A stretch of DNA of 64,000 nt, taken from Alentia gelatinosa (Eukaryota > Annelida > Polychaeta > Phyllodocida > Polynoidae). The position numbers and the translations under genes were made by a program. This document shows positions 1 through 12,700 of this stretch, piece after piece. The notes beneath the pieces were generated by a model. The model was not told where the DNA came from, ran no database searches, and was given only the letters and a program-made list of their open reading frames with translations. The stretch's first letter is position 1, and each line of letters begins with the position of its first letter. The DNA lies in assembly GCA_950022655.1 (NCBI GenBank), contig OX465583.1, positions 37,971,360-38,035,359 of the forward strand. The letters are read 5' to 3'.

Positions 1-1069
1 CTACGTCGTTAAATTACATCACACAAGGAGGAAAGATGGGACTAATTTAGCAATCCATAACTAAATGACCTCTGAACGCTGCCTACAAATAAATAAAGGT
101 TTGGTCAAGTAAATCTAAATGAGTAAATTCTTTCTCACCTGAAGACAGCTAGACATGTCGCTGGGTGGGAGTAGAGTCGATCTAACACATGTGGAGAAAG
201 CGTCCGGAGGTAGCCATGCAAGTCCTTACACTCCAAGTGCTTCGTCGTTTGGATGGCCATATCAACAATCTACTGATATCCGTTCAAACAATGTCCGAAA
301 TATTATAACAGGAAACACGCTAGTGATTTCAGGCAACCCACAGTGCCGGGAAACATGTGAGATGGCTGAAACGTCAACACAACTGCTGTACCAACATCGT
401 GAGGGTGGATTCTGTTGGTAATCAAGTTATCTTAAGATATATGTCACCCGAGAGAGCATAATCAATAGATTGTCTTTCATATCACATACTTTCATACGAG
501 CGTGCAATGTATAAAATATGTAACAAAGGATAAATGCACACAAACAAATGTCATTTCTCTGTCTTTCGCTCACCGGTCATGTTGGGGAACCCCTTTCCGG
601 TTGGGCAATCGAAAACGAGGCGGATAGGGGGAAATCCTTAGTAACCTGTTCTCCCACTAGAGGGTGCAGCTGGCCGGTCACACTGCATCGCTCGAGCAAA
701 CTACGGCAAAGTCGTTTTTGCGTTGCGATAATAAACTGGAGCGGCGCAGTGTACCGGCTGGTTCTCAGGTTATCCACCTAACCGAAACGATATACAGTAG
801 AACCCCGCTTAAGGAGCCACCCTACACAAACGAAGGAAACACAGGTTATTAGATAAAAGGTTTATTAAATAACATTTTCTAATCAAATAAATGGAAATAA
901 ATACCAAATAAGTGTAAAACAAATACACAAATGTATGAAATAAATAGATGAATAATACATGGATATTCTGTGGTGTAGCAGCCATGACCTCAGCTAATTT
1001 CTGCTCATATATATGTTGCTGCTCATACAATGTTTCCTGGCCCTCTCCAAAACACCTTCAAAGCCTTCA
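1..1069. other. Non-coding, no gene recognised
   Basis: Short frames at 155-421 and 548-781 have no recognisable protein character. Apart from the solitary TIR at 795, nothing is supported. Confidence 0.5.
795..825. mobile_element. Solitary pogo-like TIR
   Basis: TA followed by CAGTAGAACCCCGCTTA, nearly the same as the left end of the MITE at 53362. No partner end is visible nearby, so this is a broken or one-ended copy. Confidence 0.5.
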
Positions 1070-1086
1070 CCCCCCCCCCCCCCCCC
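1070..1086 (+). repeat. Poly-C run (17)
   Basis: Homopolymer of C; its length is likely to vary between alleles or reads. Confidence 0.95.
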
Positions 1087-1557
1087 GTCATTTGGACATC
1101 AGCAAATTCCATTATCATTGGTACCCCTCTTTTCTTGTGGTCGTGAGCGACACCCCAAGTAATGAACATTTGACGGGTTTACAGTCCCTCGTGTAACCAT
1201 TCGGGGTTTAAATACGTGTATAGAGAAGTACGTATAGAGCGAAGGAAAGTTATAAATACCTTAGCCCTAAATTAAGCTCACTTTTTTAACTGCATGAATA
1301 GGATCTAGGGGCTATCTATATAAAGTAGCCTATCATACATAGACCTACGCACTGAAGAGGGTGGAGGAAAGAAAGAAAAAAAAAACCCAAAAAAACATTT
1401 TACGTGTGCTTCCTCTTGATTCAATTGCGTAAGATATTGAGAGGGGGTGTTGTCAAAATTGTCAGAAATTTTGCGTACCGGTATATAATTTATGCTCTCC
1501 GAGCTTCATATTTTAAACATAGACTTCTATGATATAAACACGGACCTATACCTAGAC

Positions 1558-1925
1558 ATGGAAAACCAAGATTCCGAAAATATTCCCATCTCACCACACC
1601 AAGCCTTGATAAATTATTTCATCAACGATCACAACATAGTTCCTAAAAAAAAATTATGGCACAAAGTGTTCTGGGGGTTTCCAAAAAAATTGGCAGATTT
1701 TGGGTAACTTTAGGTGGGGTCGGGAGTCAGAATACTCTCACTGTCAGGGGGTTGACGTGGGAAATCAAGATTTTGAAATCATTTCACCTCACCAGGCCTT
1801 AATAAACTATTTCATCAACGATTTCAGATATGTACCTAAATAGGACAGTAAAGCTCATGGTTGTAAGTTTGCTGGGGGGGGGGGGGGGGGGGGGTTCCAG
1901 ACAATTGGCAGATTTTGCGTGACTT
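1558..1925. repeat. Two-copy direct repeat of about 170-200 bp
   Basis: Copy one 1558-1709, copy two about 1757-1925. Shared blocks include AATCAAGATTTTGAAA/AACCAAGATTCCGAAA, CAAGCCTTGATAAATTATTTCATCAACGA-type text and ATTGGCAGATTTTG. The 71-codon frame in copy one is destroyed by stops in copy two, so coding is unlikely. A poly-G run (1874-1894) sits in copy two. Confidence 0.55.
1874..1894 (+). repeat. Poly-G run (21)
   Basis: Homopolymer of G inside the second copy of a local duplication. Confidence 0.95.
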
Positions 1926-3110
1926 CTTCACTAAATGTTATTTAGAGGTAATTATTTGCAGTTTCCACCTATGCAATATGCCAGAATGCAATAATTTCAG
2001 AAAATAATGTTTTTAGTCCTGTTTTTGACTAATTGTTATCTCAGGAAATATCTATAACAGCCTGGCAATATCAGGTATTATCTTAATCGTCTTGTGATAC
2101 CTAAGAAGATGGGATGTTTATTCCTTTAGGTCATAGCGATAGCCTTTTCATTAAAGCACTTACCTCGCAAATTCAATGTTTAATAAACAACAGGAAACTT
2201 TAGCCATGTCATATAGGTGTATAACATGTATACCAACAAATAGCCCCAAGTCTTAGGTTTTTAACAATGTTTCGTTCATAGAAATCGGCCTCTTATTCAC
2301 AACACAAGAGCAATTTGCATTTTTCAATTTAGAAAAAAACAGTCCTTTGTCCCATATGAAACCCTCAGGATTTCAGCGGATAAGGTGGTATGAAACAAAG
2401 TTGTCGAAGCGGCGCCCCCGTCTTCTAAGGTGTTAACTGGAGAACAATAGTGGGGCAATCGTGAGTAGCCCAGCAGGAGTGTGTTTCTAATCCAGGTCTG
2501 TCAAGTCCGTGATATAAATTACCGGTATGGGAAACCGGTACATTAACAATACCTGAGTTTCAGCCTTTTTGTTATCTAGCTACATAAAGCCTATGACACC
2601 ATCCCGATAGAATCCTTCATACGTGTTCTAATCTATAGGGAACAGAACGTACCATAGATCCTTGGTAATCTACTGAATTGGGGGGGGGGGGGGGAGGGGA
2701 CGGTATTTTCATCCCATCCAACTTTGGGGCGAATAGGCATACTTAATTGAGCGCGGGAAATCACGCCCATATACGTCATCTAGATGTTAGAATGCTCACA
2801 CAGGCTTTCAGCTTACTGCAGAGAATCTGACACTTCACTATCAATGTCCTAACTATAAAGGCCTGGTTAAATGAGCAGGGATCCAGTATCCCAGTCTGAC
2901 CATATCCCTGCCCAACTACTGACTTGGTTCCTAAAAATAGAATTTTTATTTTACAGTCTTTTTGGAGACAAAATATTCACTATATCAATCCTGGGATAGA
3001 TGTACTAGTTTGTCCACTGTTGTCTCCCTCCATATCGGCAGTCAGGCTGAGGGAGGTTGCACAATCATCTCCCAGTAGAGTAATGGGACTGTAACAATAG
3101 ACAGTAAACT
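1926..3110. other. Non-coding, no gene recognised
   Basis: AT-rich sequence with one poly-G run. The part just before 3111 may be more of the truncated LINE, but no reverse-transcriptase block can be read there. Confidence 0.5.
2680..2699 (+). repeat. Poly-G run (15 G, then AGGGG)
   Basis: Homopolymer of G with one A interruption. Confidence 0.9.
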
Positions 3111-3866
3111 CCTGGGAGTGATAAATACCTAGGAGTTGTACTAGGTAACAAGTTCACGTTAATAAAACACTTTGATAAAGTAAACAAAGATTATAATCAG
3201 AAATTTTTTAAGCTAAGAAAATTGGCTGTTTTTTTAAACAGGGAATCAAAAATGAAGATAGTGAAACAAATGCTACTACCGGCATTAGAATACGCAGATT
3301 TTATCTTTGATTTAATGGGCAAGGAAAGGACACGGAAACTACAAGTACTTTTTAACAGAGGCTTAAGGTTAGGGGTTGGAATGAGGGAAGCTAGAAATTC
3401 ATCAGTAGAGGAACTACATAACATCTACAAAATACGAACACTATGCCATAGAAGGGCAAGCCATCTGTTAAATATGATTAAGTGGTGGTCAACAAAAAGC
3501 GAAAATATGTATGAAGGAACTAGAATGACAAGGAGAACAGTAAAACAAGTATTAAAAATCAAGAAACCGAACACTGAAAAATACAAAGCAGGTCCACTTT
3601 ATAAGGGAAATGTCTTATGGGAAAAACTCCCAGCGGATATGCAAAGGTTAAGTAAAGGTATTGAATTTAAAACAAAGGTGAAGGAAATAATCACGCAACT
3701 AGTTGACATGTAATTTGTATACGTCTTTGTATTTGTCCTTGTACTGTACTGTTTGTGTCCATGTGCGTCTCGTCTATGTACTTAGGATGTAAGTGACTAC
3801 TTCATGGAAGAACGCCTATGCAATGGCGAATGGACTTTGTCAATAAACACATTTAAAAAAAAAAAA
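3111..3866 (+). mobile_element. 5'-truncated LINE (non-LTR retrotransposon) 3' end with poly(A) tail
   Basis: The frame reads YLGVVLGNKFTLIKHFD from 3126, then KLRKLAVFLNR, ALEYADFIF, LQVLFNRGLRLG, ELHNIYKIRTLCHRRASHLL and LWEKLPADMQR, stopping at 3713. This is the C-terminal part of a CR1/L2/Jockey-like reverse transcriptase ORF. A 3' UTR, AATAAA (3842-3847) and 12 A residues (3855-3866) follow. The catalytic region is missing, so the copy is dead on arrival. The ORF part is undamaged for 163 codons, suggesting a fairly young insertion. Confidence 0.8.
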
Positions 3867-4066
3867 TACAACTATATAGTTACCTTGTATGTTGAATATT
3901 ACAATAGCAGTACAATGTTAACTAAGCTGATTTCTTGTGATAATATATAAATACATTTCATTACAAATATTAATTCTTGTCATTGAACACAAATATGGGA
4001 GTCTGCCTCATTGCTTAGTTAAAAACGTTGACCCCTGGCAGAAATAGTGAAAAGTAAGTTAGAACC

Positions 4067-5073
4067 TCCCATGGAAATCCCCCAAAAAGAGTTCCCCCCT
4101 TTGGAATACCCAAAAAAAGTTGGCCTCCTTCTCCTTGGAATACCAAAAATAAAATTGGCACCCCCCTAAAAACTATGCCCTCTGGCCATTATTATTGAAG
4201 GCTCGCTTGCAATGCCCCTCGAAGTCCCTAATAAATCTCAGAGTATTGTAACTGTGCTTATCGTAGGCACATAGATAGAGAGGGGAACCAGCGTGAGGTC
4301 AAGGTAAACATGCAAATCAGTGGTGTGAATTAAGGTGCAATAAAGCCAACACTGCACACACACCTACATACAATGTACCCATTACAGTGCCCCTCAAAGT
4401 CTCTCAAAACTCCCAGCACTCTCACAGCAGATCTTTCATGGTGCTTGCGCTTACTAATCTCTGCCTCAACCCAGTGACGTCATATATGCTGGGTACCCAT
4501 TAATGACAGGGGGAACCAGCCAACATTTCGGATTCCTATGAAGGCAACTGTCAAAAGTTATGGAACTCAAACAACTCATATATTATGAGTTGGGAAATAT
4601 AATAATTATTAAATGAGCTTCACAGACAATCCTACTGTTTCCTTTTTCAGCTCAAAATCACTTTATAGTGTGAATCCACAGTCGACTGAACTGCCCCTTT
4701 GAGTGAGCACATGTGTTGTTGACAAACAAAACCCTGCAACACATGAGGTGCTTTCCACTGAAGAAAGTGATCCCTATGACTGTGTCTGATTTGACATAAC
4801 AAGTAGCAGAAATCAGTGTATATTATTTACCATATAGATATGTGCATCTCTATATACAAGTAAAACACAAAATACTCCAAAAGCGCTAAGAAATTAGGAT
4901 ATTAGAAAGACTGGCATATGGGGCAGATTTTCCCCCAAACAGGCAGGTCAGTGCCGAGATATAAGTGGCTGCAGGAAATAGAGCGCAGGATCTATGCTAG
5001 GATAGTGAACTCCGAGAGTATTGTTCGAGCACTAATTGTTGGCATGTAGATAGCGAGGGAAACCAGCATGGTG
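4067..5073. repeat. Old degenerate repeats
   Basis: 4067-4170 is a decayed tandem array (unit near CCTTGGAATACCCAAAAAAAG). 4241-4300 and 5015-5073 are related blocks: both read GAGTATTGT, then GGCA-ATAGATAG-GAGGG-AACCAGC. A partial third copy ends AGGGGGAACCAGCC at about 4520. No gene is seen here. Confidence 0.4.
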
Positions 5074-5558
5074 CCCCTGACATGTCAGCTACGTCGGGGT
5101 TCCATTTGGGTGCTATGGTCTGTCCATATCTGTGATTGGTTGGAATTGTTGTATCAGACTACCCTACCCTCTTTTTGCTTCCCGGTCCTTCCTGGGAACT
5201 CCTTGATAGTATAGTTTGATTGCGTCATCCTGAGGTCAGGCATGTCCCTATTTGGGTGTCCACAAAAATGTAGTAGAAATACACTATATAGAGCGTATGG
5301 AAAGTACACGTGTAAAGCTGAGGGATACTTGTACATGTCAACAGGAGTAATCTTTGAATGCAAAATAAACAGAGCTAAACTCTTCTTTTTTTTTAAAGAA
5401 TATTTGAAAAAACCCGGAATCTCTTCCAGCTTATGACACAAGATTCTAATACTCTTATAGGTGACAATTTGCCCAATGGAAATCGCGATAGATGACGACA
5501 TTTTTGTGGAGATTGCTGTCTCTAGAACTGTCATTGTAGCTTTGAATTAAATATTTTC

Positions 5559-5564
5559 TTTATT
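5559..5564 (-). promoter_or_regulatory. Candidate poly(A) signal for the 6195-7034 gene
   Basis: AATAAA on the minus strand about 630 nt past the stop codon. The surrounding sequence also resembles a retroelement 3' end, so the assignment is uncertain. Confidence 0.25.
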
Positions 5565-6194
5565 GGTCATAAAATACAATCATACAAAGTTCTTGCTAAT
5601 TCCCTCCGCGGTTGATGTTTGTTCAACACCATAGTCTCATCATTTGTGTCTAATTCTTAGTTTTCCGTTACTATAATATCTAATATTCTCCAAATGATTT
5701 AGTTTTTGGACCAATCTTCGATATCAATAATGGTTTGACATTTTCTGCTTGTAATTGCACTATATTATAATATATATTCGAATCATACCAACAAGGAGGG
5801 CATTGACATCAGTTATGAGGAAAACAGTACTGGTATTCTTGCCAGGTGACACACATTTGCATTATTTTCACACTAGAGCTGCATGAATTTACAGATACCA
5901 CAATACTTTGCATAGTCATATAATCAATATTGTGCATAGGCAAATATTTTTTATACCCCTTTGAATTAAATGTATATAGAAGTATTCCTCATAGTCAGAG
6001 GATGATTCGTCCGTAAGGTAGATTTCATTCATGAAATGATATTTCGAGAACAATTATTTCCCAACTTTGACATCAAAAGGCGAAACAATTTGGGTTGCCA
6101 AACCCAGTTGTACCATAAAGAAACAACGTTAATACAAATAACGCGCATGAAATTCAAAAACAATGTTCGTAAAGAGATGAGTTACGTCACTTGA

Positions 6195-7034
6195 TTACGT
6201 CACTTCTATGGAAGGCCGGACAATCTTGGCCGGACGGAACCTGGGTGACGTAGGAATAAGTCTCGGAGATGTATTTGTGACGTCATGGCATTCGGTTTCA
6301 TGTTCCCTGCAAGTTGATCTATCTTTCTCGACGGTGGCGCCCTCGCGGTGAGACGCTCGACGGTCGTGTGGCGCCGTGGAGTCTGCTCTCTCCCTCCTGG
6401 CGGACATGACCTGAACTATCTCTGGCAGGTTGTGGATCTGAACGCTTGGAAGAGACTTCTTCCTTACGGAAGTCTGTCTCTTCCGGCGCGTCACTTCCGG
6501 TTCAGGTTGTGGTGCCCCCTGATGGCAGGAGCTGCCGTTGCTTGACCTCAAGATGTCCGTCACAGCCCGGTCAACGGCGGAGGAATATAGGAAGGACATA
6601 GTCACCTCGCTGTTAGGTCCTGGAACGGAATTCCTCCGGCCATAAACAGAGCTTCGATGGCTGATTGGCGGTCGCTCCTTTACCAATAAATTATGTTCCT
6701 CACCAGACGTGTTCAGTGAGTCACCACGGAACTTCCGGTGGGAGACGGGCGATAATAAAGAGATTCTAGCCCTATGTATCTTGGGGGACAACGGGGAATT
6801 TGGGGCACTGGAAGCACCCTTGATTTGCTGCTTACTAGTTGCAGGTACTGTTAGGAAACAAAGTTGATTTTCTCGAGTACTATCTGGGAGTTTTGTTGGT
6901 CGCTGTGCCTTAACTGCACCTGAGACTACATTGTTCCGTTGTTTAGACTTATCCTTCCCTTGCAATGCACTAAAGCGGACATCCTCTGCCCATCTTAGAA
7001 TATCTTTTTCCTTTTCCGGAGAAGACATTTTCAT
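6195..7034 (-). CDS. Basic, Ser/Arg-rich protein with FxYS and NLPxIV motifs, 279 aa
   Basis: An uninterrupted 279-codon frame with a stop codon immediately before the ATG. It is not a recognised family. The protein is basic, rich in Ser, Arg and Pro, with no signal peptide or membrane segment, so it is probably disordered. It has several R/K-x-x-S and S-P sites (APNSPLSPK, RRNSVPGP, NTSPRL, PTSPRF). Residues 148-162 (FLYSSAVDRAVTDIL) and 198-207 (VQIHNLPEIV) match, in the same order, two segments of the protein at 13529-14218 on the same strand. That shared architecture argues the frame is a real gene. Coding GC is higher than the flanks. A 5' non-coding exon is possible. A minus-strand AATAAA at 5559-5564 could end the transcript. 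Confidence 0.6.
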   Translation of the reverse strand: MKMSSPEKEKDILRWAEDVRFSALQGKDKSKQRNNVVSGAVKAQRPTKLPDSTRENQLCFLTVPATSKQQIKGASSAPNSPLSPKIHRARISLLSPVSHRKFRGDSLNTSGEEHNLLVKERPPISHRSSVYGRRNSVPGPNSEVTMSFLYSSAVDRAVTDILRSSNGSSCHQGAPQPEPEVTRRKRQTSVRKKSLPSVQIHNLPEIVQVMSARRERADSTAPHDRRASHREGATVEKDRSTCREHETECHDVTNTSPRLIPTSPRFRPAKIVRPSIEVT

Positions 7035-9225
7035 TGGTCACTGCTTAGATTATGCAAATACTATATGCCTTAGTCTAATGAGTGCTCCATGCTCTTGTGT
7101 CTTTCTTCAATCAGAGTACTGATCACTGTCACCAATCAACGTCCAGGTAAAACAATCCTTTAAAATATGTCATAAACAGGTCTCGGTAATTCGCGAGCGC
7201 AGATATCGTTAGGCTGTATGTCACAAATGCCACTGGAACGCTGTACTATGGTCACCCTGCCTTCAGTTGTTACTGCTTCGATGTGGTCTGCTGTTTCACT
7301 GGTCAAGCAGTTGGTGGTAGTCTGGCAGGCGTTCTACACTGGTCATGGTCAGGATTAGGGTTGAAGTGGATTTTCACTAAAGTAATTAATCACTAGGGCC
7401 GCGCTCTCCACGAACGTCTCCCCTCCAGCCCAACAGAAACCTCTGCCTGCTAATGATACTTATTTTTCCAGCTGACTCGCTTCCTCCGAAGTCGGCATTT
7501 CATATCACATTCAAGTCTAAAGCCAAAGAGGCAAAGCAGCTTATATCGATATTCTGGTGTAGCAGAGACCTTTAAGTAAGCGTGTATGAGTTCATTTAAG
7601 TATGTAATCTCTCGTGATGTTTTGACACTATTATTATCAAGGACATCTAAATATATCTTCCGCAATTACCATTTACACAAGTGCTGCAGATGTATGCTTG
7701 ACTTTATCTTTTGCCAAAGTACATAGAGCATAGGGGTCCATGCATGGGAGAACCATGCAGATGTAGATGTTGTTGATGCGTAAGTATTCCTGCTACGATC
7801 GATATATACTTGCCAATTTTGGAGCCACATTAGGGTGATAATAACATTACCAAACATGTTGTTGCACTAGCACGAAAGCTTAATAAGGTTATCCGTAGTA
7901 ACACTTGGGTGAGAGCTAACTCACAATATTTGTGCGCGTGTAAGGGATAAAATCTGATCCCATGAACAACAGATTTGTAATTCTCTCGTCTGTATGCTAT
8001 GATATACACATAGATATACCACTGTTTTTAAAGGGTATATTTCTATAAACTAATTTGTAATCAGATATATTTACATGACCTGTTGTGTAAATGTTGTCAT
8101 TGGACTCAATGTAAGAACGTTCAGTCGATGGGCAGGTTCTTTTCTTAGATCAAAAATGAGCAAAATTGGAAATTGCCCCAGCATAGACTTCTATCAACGC
8201 CATCCTTCTCTAAGCCTTGTTCAAACCTCGGACAAAGCCAGTCAGCGCAGTTATATTAAAGAGGGCGGGAGCATGGAAGGGGTAAAAAGAGGTGACCCAC
8301 CTTGCACGTTGGTTTTTCTCAAGACCCTTTTCTGTGGTAGGTCCCTGAATCAGGTGTTCCCTATGCTATCATAACATATGTGTTATCTGATAATACCAAC
8401 ACTTTAAACTTGGGAAAGATGTGAAATATTATGAAGAATTGCAACCATCGAGAAATATTGGCTTGGCGTAGTTCTGGAGACAGTCAAGTATAAGGGCATT
8501 TAAAGATGATATACCTAGTTCTTTTAGTAAAAGGGATAAATGAAAGGGTGAGAAAGGGACGGAGTGATGAGCAGCTGGGAGTGTGGAAAGAGCTCATTCG
8601 GTGGACCATCAAAGCGTTACAGAGGGTTCATACACAATATTACCATGATTTTGATCTGTGTGGCTGCATTCGCCGCGTATAGTTGACGCGCAGTATTGCG
8701 TAGTGTCAACTACAAGTAATGTAATTATTACTCACCATTCAACTAATTATTAGGGGGGAAATGATCTATATAATTAGTAATTCAATGTAAGCGCCGTCTA
8801 TGTTTTTTCATGTTTGTATAAGATAGTTTCAAAAGTGCCCGCGAGGTGGCAGAAAAAGCCGTACTTTACTAAGTAGAATACGGCTTTCCGTATTCTACTC
8901 AGGTTAGTGATCTGTTGGTCTAGTATGGAGACTCCGTATTAGATGGATAACAAATATGCCGTCTTGCTGGCAGAGGGCAAATGATGCAACCTCTTTTTTT
9001 ATTTTTACTTTTTTTTTTTTACTTTGTTTACCCTTTGGGGGCATCGGTGTGACCACCGGTTTTACTTACCCCCACAACCTATCAATCATTCTGATACTAC
9101 CTGAGACCCGCCTACGAGCATTATGCATGTTGTCAAAGAACAAATTGCTATCTGAATTTCAAAATCAGCGCAAAGGGGCGACCCAGGATTTCCTTTCGGC
9201 GGGCACACATGGGGAAATCGGCAGG
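7035..9225. other. Intergenic, no gene recognised
   Basis: Upstream region of the 6195-7034 gene. It holds a small perfect hairpin near 8873-8898 (GTAGAATACGG/CCGTATTCTAC) and T-rich runs near 8995-9025. Open frames are short and featureless. Confidence 0.5.
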
Positions 9226-9745
9226 GTTCTAGCTGTGAAACCCCTCCTGGGGGTACCAGGGGGCAAGGCCTCCGGATGAACTCGGATATAATAGATTATA
9301 CCAACTGTTCCAGGATTTTGTTTTAGGGAGGGGGGGGGGGGGACTATACACCTGATGCCATCTGGAAATATTGAAAGGGGTCCAGCAAGAAAGACCATAC
9401 TAGGGGCCCAGGTGTCAAAGCACCAGCAGAAGCACTTGGATTTTTTTTAGAAGCTGTACCCAGTATTTTTTTTTCAGGAAGGAAGAGTTACACTCCTAGG
9501 ACTGCTTGGGGTCCAGTGACGAACCCCTTCTGGGGACCGAAGGGGCGGGATCCTCGGGGAGAACTTGGATATTAAATATTACACAATTTGTATCCAGGAG
9601 GCGGTTCATTGCAAGGCGTCCGACAGCAAAGCCTGGGAAGATTGGTGGGGTCCAGGTGTGAAGTCAACTGAATTATTTCATTTGATAAATTATACAAGCA
9701 GTAACAAGGATTTTGTCCTAGGAATTACACACATGAGACTACATT
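9226..9745. repeat. Degenerate direct repeats with poly-G
   Basis: Blocks of the type GGGTCCAG-TG-GAA-CCC followed by AACT-GGATAT-A-ATTA and AGGATTTTGT-TTAGG recur around 9230, 9510 and 9650. A G-run lies at 9330-9342. Open frames here are short and not conserved between copies. Confidence 0.35.
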
Positions 9746-12700
9746 GAGTTTGACATGCCTTTATCATCATGTTTATAACAATTTATATACTATTTACAGA
9801 AAAGGCGCACCACAGATCATTTCCATAGGTTAGGTGGGACTGTAATGATGGTTTGCTGTTTTCCAAATTGGCTGGTCCCTGCTGTCGTTGATTTCGCCGT
9901 GCCCTCTAGCGAATGCCCGGGGACACAGCGTAAATTCCAGAGGGACGATTGTTGGTTAGTTTGGCAACCAACACCTTCTACCATATAGGGGTTGGTCGGG
10001 TTAAATCACACACGGTATCCCTCTGTGTTTGCCTGAAACCAGGTAATTTTATTCTATGTATACTCTAAAAGCAGATATACTTAATATGATATATTCATAG
10101 CTATCAAATTTATAAAGGCTCCAAGACTTGCGTTCATTACATTTTGAAATAATACACAGGAAAGAAATAAGAAAACGGAAAATTGGCTTCGTGGTTATGA
10201 CATAACATACTCTCCAAGCAGTACGAAAGATCTGGTTGGAGAGTAACAAACAGGTCCCGCTACTGGTTTAAGGCGGCCGCCTATCTAACCCGACCAGAGC
10301 TAACTTTGTGTAGCTCTGGTTGCCAGTGTAAGTGTTAGTTTGAGAAGTGGTGCTCCCTGGTGAGTTACACTAGAAATATATTCCTTGGGCCAATATTCTT
10401 CAACACGACATTGAACATTTAGAGTACCTCAGAAGTACGAATACTCCATGCCGAAAATCTTTATTAGAACGAAAAAGGATGCTCAAGATGATGTGGGTCC
10501 TTGGGCAGCTTAAACTCATGTTATTCAGGACAACACTACACTGACTGATCCATACCAATACAAGGCTACACTGACTCCGATCCCCAATGTGTTCCGAATT
10601 ACAGAGGTCAGATTGGAAGCTCCTCCCCTATGTAAACTGAGAAAACAAACCGTTCAGTCCTACTTACTCACAACTCACTTATCCTTCCATGAAAAGTCTT
10701 ATGGCAGTAAGGAACCATTCTCACAAACAAAGGATCAGGGGAAAGAGGATCATCCTATTTCAGTGCACTCCTGCATAATGATTCCATTACCCATCTCATT
10801 GGGCACAAAGGAAAGCGCGATGCCACCACATGCATTATTACATACCTATGGCCGAACGTCTATGAAATACTACCCGCTGCTAGGGGTGCAATATAGATAA
10901 TGTTCGGGCGCACTGCGCCCATAGTGAATATTCGGGCGCACTGTGACAATCGGGTCAATTGGTAGATATGATAAGTATTTGAAATGGTGGGTTTTTTAAA
11001 TTTAGGTATGTAATAATAAGAAAACATAGTGACTGAGCCTGTAGGGATGCCGTATTTATGGCATAAAAAGACCTCGAATGGCCTTCCCTTCGGGCTCAGT
11101 AACCACGTTTTCTCTTAATATCAGTAAAATAGTCCTTTAAACAAATCAACTCCTTGATATATGTTGATACCTCGAGATAAGTTGGCAAAGCTTGTCACGT
11201 GGTCAAATTTTGAACGTTAGTACTTTCGTTTTGACTATTTTCGGGGGTAAATTGTCATCAGTAAATTAAGCTTTTCATTAAAGACCAGTGACCTGTTTCA
11301 CTAGTTTCGTGACATGTCTAGATTGCGTCTGTGACACCATACAGACAGATTGGAGTTGACTAGTTTCGTGAAAACACAAGTAGCTGCCCTCAGGACAAGA
11401 CACATCCCAAACACGGTGTGTCTGGTTTCATAAGAATAAGACATCAGACATTGTTTTGTCCGTTCTTGCTTGCACTGTTGGTGCCGCTTTTCATGTGTGT
11501 CTAACACTAGTGAAACAGGTCCCAGGTCCATTTAGACGTTGCAGGAGTATCTCATGAAATATTCTGCCAAACGCCTACTTTAAATCTTTAAAGAGACAAA
11601 CTTTTCCAAAGAGTTTATGTAATCTGTTATCAGTCTAATAAAGTGAATAGATGGAAGTATATATTGATTTTCGTAGATTATTTTTTTCTTGATGATATGA
11701 AGCTAGGATATATTTGCCATTGATAATGGTTTATGCCGGTAAAGTATTTGTCGGACACCCATTTGTAACGCCTGTTATAGATGACCAATTATTCCAGCTA
11801 GCCATTATCGTGGGAGTGTTGATCTTACAATTATTGAGAAATCCGAACATATCTCTTGTGATTGCTGTTTACACAAGATGTTTGCGTAAAGTGAGGAATT
11901 CTAAATTTCATTTGTTTGGCTCTTCTCCGTCTAAATTCGACTAGACTTGAGTGATTGGAATAAAATACATGGGAATTTGCTAGTTATGAGGGTACTGCAA
12001 CAAATTTCTAAATTCATCAAAATTGTTTTTTTATAAGCTGAAGTACTTTTGAAAACATGTAGAAGTAAACTTGGGCGACATTTGAGATATTGACAATTTG
12101 ATCGTGAATTGGAAAATACCGCGGACTTGTATCCATGTCGGTGGAAATCTTGAAGTTATATAAAGACCAAACAATAAGCTATAGGCATGTGATTTAAGCA
12201 CCACCATTTCACATGTGTCAACGTTACATTGTGTTTTATTTCGCTGTTTAACAAATGTGGGATTATCCCTACTGATCAACATGTAATCCGCCTAATCTCC
12301 GTAGGTGACATTATCCGATCCTGGGAGCAAAATCACCAATGAGATGATCTATACATATTAAGCCATCCACACAAGCAATGTATATATAATCTGAACAAAT
12401 GGACATTCATACTACGCTAGAACCTTGGAGAGTGAAGCGCCAATGTGCATGGCACACATTTGGGTAATAAGACTGTATGCCCCTTTCATTCGTCTGTTAC
12501 ATCAGACCTCAAGAATTACCACCCTGAAACATTCTGTCAAATGCAGCAGAGATATCCATGTACCTGCATAATATGCATGCATAACTACTATCAAACGGGT
12601 ATTTACATTGTAATATGCCCCCACGTCGGGGGTTCAGTCATGCGCTCGTTGTTTCTCGGATATTGGTCCGATGTAGCGAGTGTGCTGTGACAGCTGGAGG

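Noticed and set aside
136..157. Possible tiny first coding exon on the minus strand (ATG then CTTCAG|gtgag)
   Set aside because: Only six codons before a donor-like site; this is common by chance and the rest would lie outside the window.
5154..5534. 126-codon minus-strand frame
   Set aside because: No recognisable motif, biased by an A/T run, and it overlaps other frames; it could not be told from chance.
10589..10900. 103-codon plus-strand frame
   Set aside because: No family resemblance, no clear promoter or splice context.
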